NCBI GenBank assembly: GCA_018401495.1
Contig: JAGYJX010000006.1
Coordinates: 310,001-374,000, forward strand
Direction of reading: 5' to 3'
Source: Rhodospirillaceae bacterium
GTDB lineage: Bacteria; Pseudomonadota; Alphaproteobacteria; Thalassobaculales; Thalassobaculaceae
Length of the DNA: 64,000 nucleotides
This document shows positions 59,165 to 64,000 of the stretch, piece by piece. The position numbers and the translations under genes were made by a program. The notes beneath the pieces are model-generated. The model was not told where the DNA came from. It saw only the letters and a program-made list of their open reading frames with translations, and made no database searches. The number at the start of each line of letters is the position of its first letter. Position 1 is the stretch's first letter.

Positions 59165-59944
59165 ATGGCCAGTCACATCGAACTCGCCCAGCGCTACATG
59201 ACGGAGTCGATCGCCCTCCTGCAGCGCTCCGGCTATCGGCTTTCCCTCAACTTCGATCTCGGCGGCTGGGCCTCGCTGCTGCGCTCGGCGCCGAAGATCG
59301 GCATCGTCAACCCGACCTTCGACCCGGCGCACAGTGCCCTCAAGCCGAACGAGGCGTTCTGGTTGCAGCTGAACGATGACGTTGGAGTGGCGGCCTGCAT
59401 CGCCGACCGGTTGTTCGTGACCGACGACTTCGTCGGCCGTGAACTGGCGACCGGGCGGCTGTGGTACGCCGACCCCGCCGACGCCGACCGGCCGGCGCTG
59501 TTGCCGGGAGTACCGCTCGGCCGGTTCACCGGCCGTGTCGGCCACGCCGGCGGCCTCTGGGTCCACCCGCGGCGCCGCAAGGACGGCCTCTCGTGGCTGC
59601 TGCCCCGGCTGGTGCGGGCGCTGTCGATCATCAACTGGAGCGTCGACCGGCATTGCGGCCTGGTCTTCGAGGGCATCCACGATTCCGGTCTGTCGGCGCA
59701 GGCCTATGGCTTCCCGGAATCCCACGTTGTGGTGGAGGGCTATTTTCCGCCGACCCGGTCTGACGCCCGGGTGTTCGTGATCCACATCGACCTTGAGCAG
59801 ATCGCGGCGCAGTTCGAGGACGACCTAGTTCGGATGACAGACGGCAACTGCCAGATGCGTGACGTGGCGACCATCGTCGGTCAGCGGGTACACGAGCCGA
59901 TGGTAGGTGCCCGCGTAGTCAAGATGGGTGGTGGCGATGCGTGA
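59165..59944 (+). CDS. Unknown protein, possibly GNAT-like
   Basis: 259 residues. No family is confidently recognised. No signal peptide or membrane helix. The segment GGLWVHPRRRKDGLSWLL, helix LVRALSIINW and later SAQAYGFPE recall the acetyl-CoA loop and end of a GNAT acetyltransferase, but this is weak. GGGGA precedes ATG 59165. The last 120 bases run antisense over the end of the convergent PAS_5-like gene, so the true C-terminus may be shorter if an indel is present near 59825, where a TAG exists in another frame. Confidence 0.5.
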   Translation: MASHIELAQRYMTESIALLQRSGYRLSLNFDLGGWASLLRSAPKIGIVNPTFDPAHSALKPNEAFWLQLNDDVGVAACIADRLFVTDDFVGRELATGRLWYADPADADRPALLPGVPLGRFTGRVGHAGGLWVHPRRRKDGLSWLLPRLVRALSIINWSVDRHCGLVFEGIHDSGLSAQAYGFPESHVVVEGYFPPTRSDARVFVIHIDLEQIAAQFEDDLVRMTDGNCQMRDVATIVGQRVHEPMVGARVVKMGGGDA

Positions 59945-60328
59945 CAGGACGGCGGCACCCGACGCCTTCACCATGGCGTAGGAGTCCTGGACGAAGGATC
60001 GATAGCCCGGGCAGGGGATCTCCCCGAGGCGGCGGCCGGTGAAGTCCGCCGCCTCCGCCACCTTGGCGCGAAATCCGTAGCTTTCGAAGAAGAAGCCCTC
60101 GGGCTTGTCGGAGTGGACATCCACGATGTGCATGTAGCCGATCAATTCGGCCAACACCCCGTCGGTCAGCAGAACCTGGTTCTCGAAAAGCAACGGACTG
60201 CGACGCCGCCCTTCCCAGGTGCGGAACAGCCGGATCAACGGAGTGTCCGTGCTCGCCACGAAGCCGTCGGTACCCAGGAAACGCACCCGGGTCACCTCGC
60301 CTTGCCCCGAGTAGACGCGCACCGACAT
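59825..60328 (-). CDS. PAS_5-like sensory protein A
   Basis: 167 residues. The C-terminal half looks like the PAS_5 fold of alphaproteobacterial small proteins: FTGRRLGEIPCPGYRSFVQD, then a helix with AVLSRIATTHLDYAG and the final strands YHRLVYPLTDDGRHVTHLAV. Such proteins are thought to sense small molecules or redox; no output domain is present. GAGG precedes ATG 60328, and only 5 bases separate it from the stop of the second PAS_5-like gene. It overlaps the convergent unknown gene by 120 bases. Confidence 0.65.
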   Translation of the reverse strand: MSVRVYSGQGEVTRVRFLGTDGFVASTDTPLIRLFRTWEGRRRSPLLFENQVLLTDGVLAELIGYMHIVDVHSDKPEGFFFESYGFRAKVAEAADFTGRRLGEIPCPGYRSFVQDSYAMVKASGAAVLSRIATTHLDYAGTYHRLVYPLTDDGRHVTHLAVAVCHPN

Positions 60329-60333
60329 CGGCC

Positions 60334-60744
60334 TCACCAGTCGAACAGCACCACCACGGCCTGATGGGGACGGCCGAACGGCAGCACCAGGGAGTTCACG
60401 GAGTGACCGGGTCCCCATTCGTGGGTGAACGCGATCGGCGTCGCCAGGCTAACCTCCCGTACCGTCTCCGCGGCGATCGCCTCATGCGTCCGCGTCAGCC
60501 CGTCACCGACGAACAGGGCGTCGCGCGACAGCATCGGTTCGGTTCGGCGGAACACGATGCTGCGCTCGTTCACGATCTCCGACCGGCACAGGATAGTTGT
60601 TTCGCGGTCCTCCGGCGACCGCTTGTGCAACAGGTCGAACCACGTCGCCAGACCAGCCTGCAGACGTTGGCCGGCGGCCCCCATGCGCAGGAAATTCATC
60701 CTCACCGTCTCGGTCCGCCGCAACGGTATGACGTCTGCAGACAT
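60334..60744 (-). CDS. PAS_5-like sensory protein B
   Basis: 136 residues. Weak resemblance to the neighbouring PAS_5-like protein: SIVFRRTEPMLSRDALFVGD, a helix with THEAIAAETVREVSLATPI, and the closing strands SVNSLVLPFGRPHQAVVVLF. It is the first gene of a two-gene unit. ATG 60744 is chosen; the reading frame extends upstream to about 60783 but without a better start. A TTGTATACAA palindrome lies 30-40 bases upstream. Not confidently assigned to a family. Confidence 0.55.
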   Translation of the reverse strand: MSADVIPLRRTETVRMNFLRMGAAGQRLQAGLATWFDLLHKRSPEDRETTILCRSEIVNERSIVFRRTEPMLSRDALFVGDGLTRTHEAIAAETVREVSLATPIAFTHEWGPGHSVNSLVLPFGRPHQAVVVLFDW

Positions 60745-60773
60745 TGGCGCGCCCCGACAATGACCAGCGTTGG

Positions 60774-60783
60774 TTGTATACAA
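60774..60783. promoter_or_regulatory. TTGTATACAA palindrome upstream of PAS_5-like genes
   Basis: A perfect 10-base palindrome of the type bound by GntR-family (FadR-like) regulators in proteobacteria. It is 30 bases from the start of the PAS_5-like pair. No GntR gene is in the window, so the regulator is unknown. The surrounding 60745-60913 gap holds nothing else recognised. Confidence 0.35.
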
Positions 60784-60913
60784 GGTCTCTCACTGGTCTC
60801 GACTTGTCAAACCCGCATCCTTGCCGGGAAGTTCCCAGGGTGCGTATCGACGGGGGATCGTGCCGCGAAGGGGAAAATGCGACGTTTGCGACGATGGGAC
60901 ACCGGTCCCGCGA

Positions 60914-61683
60914 TCAGGGCATCGCCATCCGGATCATGCCGCCGTCCACCGGGATCTGCGTGCCGGTGATGTAGCCGGCCGGCTCGGAAGCGAGGAAGGC
61001 CACCAGGGCCGCCAGTTCCTCGGGCTCGCCGAACCGGCCCATCGGGATGCTGGCGTCGATCTCGGCCTTGCGGGCCGCCTCCGTCGGGAACAGCCGGTTG
61101 ACGATCTGCGGCGTGCTGATCCGGCCCGGCGCGATGCAGTTCACCGTGATGCCATGGGCGGCCACCTCCGCCGAGAGGCTGCGCGACCAGCTCCACAGCG
61201 CGGCCTTGGCCGGCGAGGCGGCGTTGATCCGGCGCTGGGTCATCGCCCCGGTCAGGGTGATGATCCGTCCCCAGCCGGCTGACTTCATGCCGGGCAGAAG
61301 GCCCTCGGTGATGCGCCGCGCCGACGTGAAGTTGAGCGCGAAGGCCTCGTCCCACCAGGCGTCGTCGGCGTCGCCGGCGGCGGCGTCGCGAGGCCGCGAT
61401 CCGCCGGCGTTGTTGACCAGGATATCGACGCCGCCGAACAGGCGCTCGAGCGACGCCACCAGCTGGGTGCTCCCGCCGGGTGTCGCGATGTCGGCAATGA
61501 TGGTCTCGGCCGGCGGCCCCCGAGCGCGTCGATCTCGGCCTTGAGCGCGGCGAGCAGCGACTCGTTCCGCGCGGTGATGGCCAATCTGGCACCCTCGGCG
61601 GCGAGAGCCAGTGCCGATGCCCGGCCGATACCGGTGCTGGCTCCGGTAACCAGCGCGCGCTTGCCGGCGATCTTCAGATCCAT
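60914..61683 (-). CDS. SDR-family oxidoreductase lacking the catalytic Tyr (frameshifted)
   Basis: About 256 residues with one apparent frameshift near 61510-61520, at a five-C run. The NAD(P)-binding motif TGASTGIG and the structural NNAGG are present, as is the C-terminal GRFGEPEELAALVAFLASE with PVDGG. At the active site the usual YxxxK is replaced: RRINAASPAKAAL has the Lys but no Tyr four residues before it. It may therefore have a modified mechanism or be non-catalytic. No substrate can be named. ATG 61683; it is divergent from the dehydrogenase gene that follows. Confidence 0.85.
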
Positions 61684-61847
61684 GGTCGACTCCTCCTGAC
61701 TGTCATCGCAGAGACCTTAGGGGGCCGGGCGCGTCCCGGCCAATCGGCGGCCCGGCACGACACCGATCGCCCACGGACACCGCCGCGGCCCTGGTTGACC
61801 GACCCGAGCGGGGGTTACCCTCGGCACCGCGTCCACAGGAGGCCACG

Positions 61848-62846
61848 ATGCGCCACAAGGCGGCGATCTTCCACGACTACCCGGCCGGCGACGGCGACGT
61901 CTTCGGGGGCGGCCGGCGCGAGCGGATCGCGGGTCTGACGGACCTCTACCCGCACGTCGTCGACGCCGGCACCTTCGACCGGCACGCGCCGGCGCTGGCC
62001 GACGTCGAGGTGGTGTTCGCGACCTGGGGAATGATCCGGTTCGAGGAGCGCCATTTCCGGGCGATGCCGCGGTTGCAGGCGGTGTTCTACGCGGCCGGGA
62101 ACGTGAAGGCGTTCGCGGAGCCGCTGGTCGAGCGCGGCGTAACCTTGGTCAGCGCCTGGGAAACCAACGCCATCCCGGTGGCCGAGATGTGCCTGTCGCA
62201 GATCCTGCTGTCGCTGCGCGGCTACTTCCGCGCGGTGCGCCGGTACCGCGAGTTGCGAACCCACGAGGCCAAGGTGTTCCCGCGTTCCGGCGTCAACGGC
62301 GAGACGGTGGGGATGCTCGGCATGGGCAAGATCGGAACGCGGCTGCGTCACCTGCTGCGGGACTACCCGCTCACCGTGATCGCGCACGACCCGTTCCTGA
62401 CGGCCGAGCGTGCTGCCGCCCTGGACGTCGAACCGGTCTCGCTCGAGGAGGTGTTCCGGCGCTCGGCGGTGGTCTGCAACCACATCCCCGACCTGCCGTC
62501 GACCAGGGGCGCGCTGCACGCCGGGCATTTCCGGGCGATGCGCGACGGCGCCACCTTCGTCAACACCGGCCGGGGCGCCCAGGTGGTCGAGGCGGACCTG
62601 ATTGCGGTGCTGCGCGAGCGGCCCGACCTCACGGCGCTGGTGGACGTGACATGGCCGGAGCCGCCGGCGGCGGAATCGCCGCTCTGGCACCTGCCGAACC
62701 TGGTGATCAGCCCGCACATCGGCGGCACCATCGGCGACGAGGTCGTACGCCTCGCCGATGCCGCGATCGCCGAGTTCGAGGCCTGGGCGGCCGGAAGCCC
62801 GCTGACCCGCCAGGTGACCGCCGAGGTGCTGGCGACCATGGGTTAG
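61848..62846 (+). CDS. D-isomer-specific 2-hydroxyacid dehydrogenase
   Basis: 332 residues. The NAD-binding domain has GETVGMLGMGKIGTRLRHLL, and the catalytic Arg/Glu/His set is indicated by FVNTGRGAQVVEADLI, LVDVTWPEPPAAESPLW and ISPHIGG. The family reduces 2-oxo acids to D-2-hydroxyacids or oxidises them (phosphoglycerate, glyoxylate and similar); substrate unknown. ATG 61848. It ends 34 bases from the convergent peptidase stop. Confidence 0.9.
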   Translation: MRHKAAIFHDYPAGDGDVFGGGRRERIAGLTDLYPHVVDAGTFDRHAPALADVEVVFATWGMIRFEERHFRAMPRLQAVFYAAGNVKAFAEPLVERGVTLVSAWETNAIPVAEMCLSQILLSLRGYFRAVRRYRELRTHEAKVFPRSGVNGETVGMLGMGKIGTRLRHLLRDYPLTVIAHDPFLTAERAAALDVEPVSLEEVFRRSAVVCNHIPDLPSTRGALHAGHFRAMRDGATFVNTGRGAQVVEADLIAVLRERPDLTALVDVTWPEPPAAESPLWHLPNLVISPHIGGTIGDEVVRLADAAIAEFEAWAAGSPLTRQVTAEVLATMG

Positions 62847-62880
62847 CCCCGGCCGCTAGCAGCTTCCGCCGGCGCGATCC

Positions 62881-64000
62881 TCAGCGGCCCGGGAACCCGT
62901 CGCCCAGGTCCCAGAACAGCCCGGTCATCATGCGCAGCCCGTCGCGCATCAGCGGCGCCAGCACATGCTCGTCCGGGGCGTGCTGCGAGCAGCCGGCGTA
63001 GCTGTGCGGGACCCACAGCGTCGGCATGCCGAGCATGTCGAGGAAGATGTCGTTGGGCAGCGAGCCGCCGGAGTTCGGGATGACGCCCGGCTTCACCCCG
63101 AGGGTCCTCTCGATCGATCGCGACGCCCAGCCGACCGCCGGATGATCGGGGTCGAGCCGGGAGGCGCGCATGATCTCCTGGCGCATGCTGTCGACCTCGA
63201 TGCCCTCGTAGCCGTTGGCGGCGAAGTGGTCGCGGATCGCCGGCAGGAAGGTGTCCGGGTCGGTGTCGACGACGAACCGGATCTGGCAGACCGCCTCGGC
63301 GAACGGCGGCACGGCGTTCTGCGGCTTCTCGGGATTGCCGGTGATGAAGGACAGCACCTCGAAGGTGTTCCAGCCGAACACCTTCTCGGCGGCGGTGAAG
63401 CCGGGCTCGCCCCACCAGGGGTCGATCGACGGGTCGTCGGGCCCCGGCACCACCTCGATGCCGCCGAGCGCCGCGCGCACCGAGTTCGGCATGCGGTCCG
63501 GCTTCAGCGCCGGCAGCTTGACCTGACCCTTCGCGGCCGATGATCGAGGTGATGGCGTGCATCAGCACCACGGCCGGGTTGGCCAGCAGGCCGCCCCAGT
63601 TGCCGGAATGATGGCCGCCTTCGCGGTACTCGAGCCGCAGGCGGAAGTTCATCACCCCGCGCGTTCCGAGCTTCATGTCCGGCTTGTCGGCGACCAGCCG
63701 CGGGCCGTCCGACGCGATCAGGAGGTCGGCCTTCAGCAGGTCCTTCTGCGAGAAGCAGAACTCGCGCAGGCCGGGCGAGCCCATCTCCTCGGCCATCTCG
63801 ATCAGGAAGGTGACGTTGTAGCCGAGGCTGGCCGCGGGCCTCGATGATGTGCCGCATGGCCTCCATGTTGATGGCGTGCTGGCCCTTGTTGTCGGCGGTG
63901 CCGCGGCCGTACCAGCGCTCGCCCCAGCGCTCGTCGGCGGCGACATCCAGGGTCCACGGGTCGCGCCCGTCCTTCCACCGGCCTTCCTCGCCGGGAACGG
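62881..64000 (-). CDS. M20-family dipeptidase/deacylase, partial (frameshifted)
   Basis: At least 370 residues, entering from the right edge, with at least two apparent frameshifts (near 63850 and near 63535). The zinc and catalytic segment WYGRGTADNKGQHAIN begins the visible part, followed by LIEMAEEMGSPGL (catalytic Glu-Glu), LRLEYREGGHHSGNWGG and, near the end, PNSGGSLPNDIFLDMLG and YAGCSQHAPDEHVLAPL with the last metal His. The family removes N-terminal residues from peptides or hydrolyses acyl amino acids. The start lies beyond 64000. Confidence 0.88.

Overview
The window is a very GC-rich chromosomal segment with dense gene packing and many start/stop overlaps of the ATGA or GTGA type. 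It most likely comes from an alphaproteobacterium, probably of the Rhodospirillales type. This rests on gene content: an NDUFA12-like complex I accessory subunit beside mlaD, a DUF2155 protein and aat; a B12-dependent class II ribonucleotide reductase; DUF1127, PAS_5-like and DUF1285 proteins; and accB-accC behind a type II aroQ. No rRNA, tRNA, CRISPR array, transposase or prophage was recognised.

Layout. 1-7.1 kb: a LysR tail, then a minus-strand operon moxR - DUF58 - BatA/DUF4159 - glutamine-amidotransferase-like membrane protein (an envelope-linked MoxR/VWA-type cluster). 7.1-10.4 kb: DUF1285, CoA-type Nudix hydrolase, tRNA CCA transferase and an FAH-family hydratase. 10.4-13.6 kb: DUF1127, hemF, an unknown protein, a cupin and an XRE-cupin regulator. 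13.9-18.2 kb: a small secreted repeat protein and nrdJ. 18.7-24.0 kb: DMT transporter, NDUFA12, mlaD, DUF2155, aat and accC-accB-aroQ. 24.4-30.8 kb: a soluble MCP-like sensor, a secreted serine protease, a broken MGMT-like gene and a hybrid histidine kinase with its response regulator. 30.9-34.5 kb: kynureninase, twin palindromic repeats and two transglutaminase-like genes. 34.6-44.2 kb: a MarR regulator and the tyrosine/homogentisate pathway hppD-hmgA-fahA, separated from maiA by about 5.1 kb of accessory genes. That accessory block holds a small methyltransferase-like gene, a NodU-type carbamoyltransferase, a zinc-ribbon protein, a phytanoyl-CoA dioxygenase relative, and relic copies of the fahA and carbamoyltransferase 3' ends. 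44.2-50.5 kb: MFS transporter, DsbA-like protein, M48 protease, GGT-like lipoprotein and aminotransferase. 50.5-58.9 kb: rne, then divergently amiC, mrcA and prfB. 59.2-64 kb: an unknown gene, two PAS_5-like genes, an SDR, a 2-hydroxyacid dehydrogenase and an M20 peptidase cut by the window edge.

Sequence quality. About sixteen otherwise well-conserved genes carry one or more apparent single-base frameshifts, including cca and nrdJ, which should be essential or nearly so. Several breaks sit in or beside short G, C or A runs. I read most of these as sequencing or assembly indels and annotate the full spans as CDS. The prfB frameshift is different: it has the classic programmed +1 signal and is a real recoding site.

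The most unusual region is 38.3-42.6 kb. A recent near-identical copy of the fahA 3' end lies 2.92 kb downstream of the original, with the methyltransferase/carbamoyltransferase cassette between the copies. A second cassette (zinc-ribbon protein) is in turn followed by an older relic of the carbamoyltransferase 3' end.
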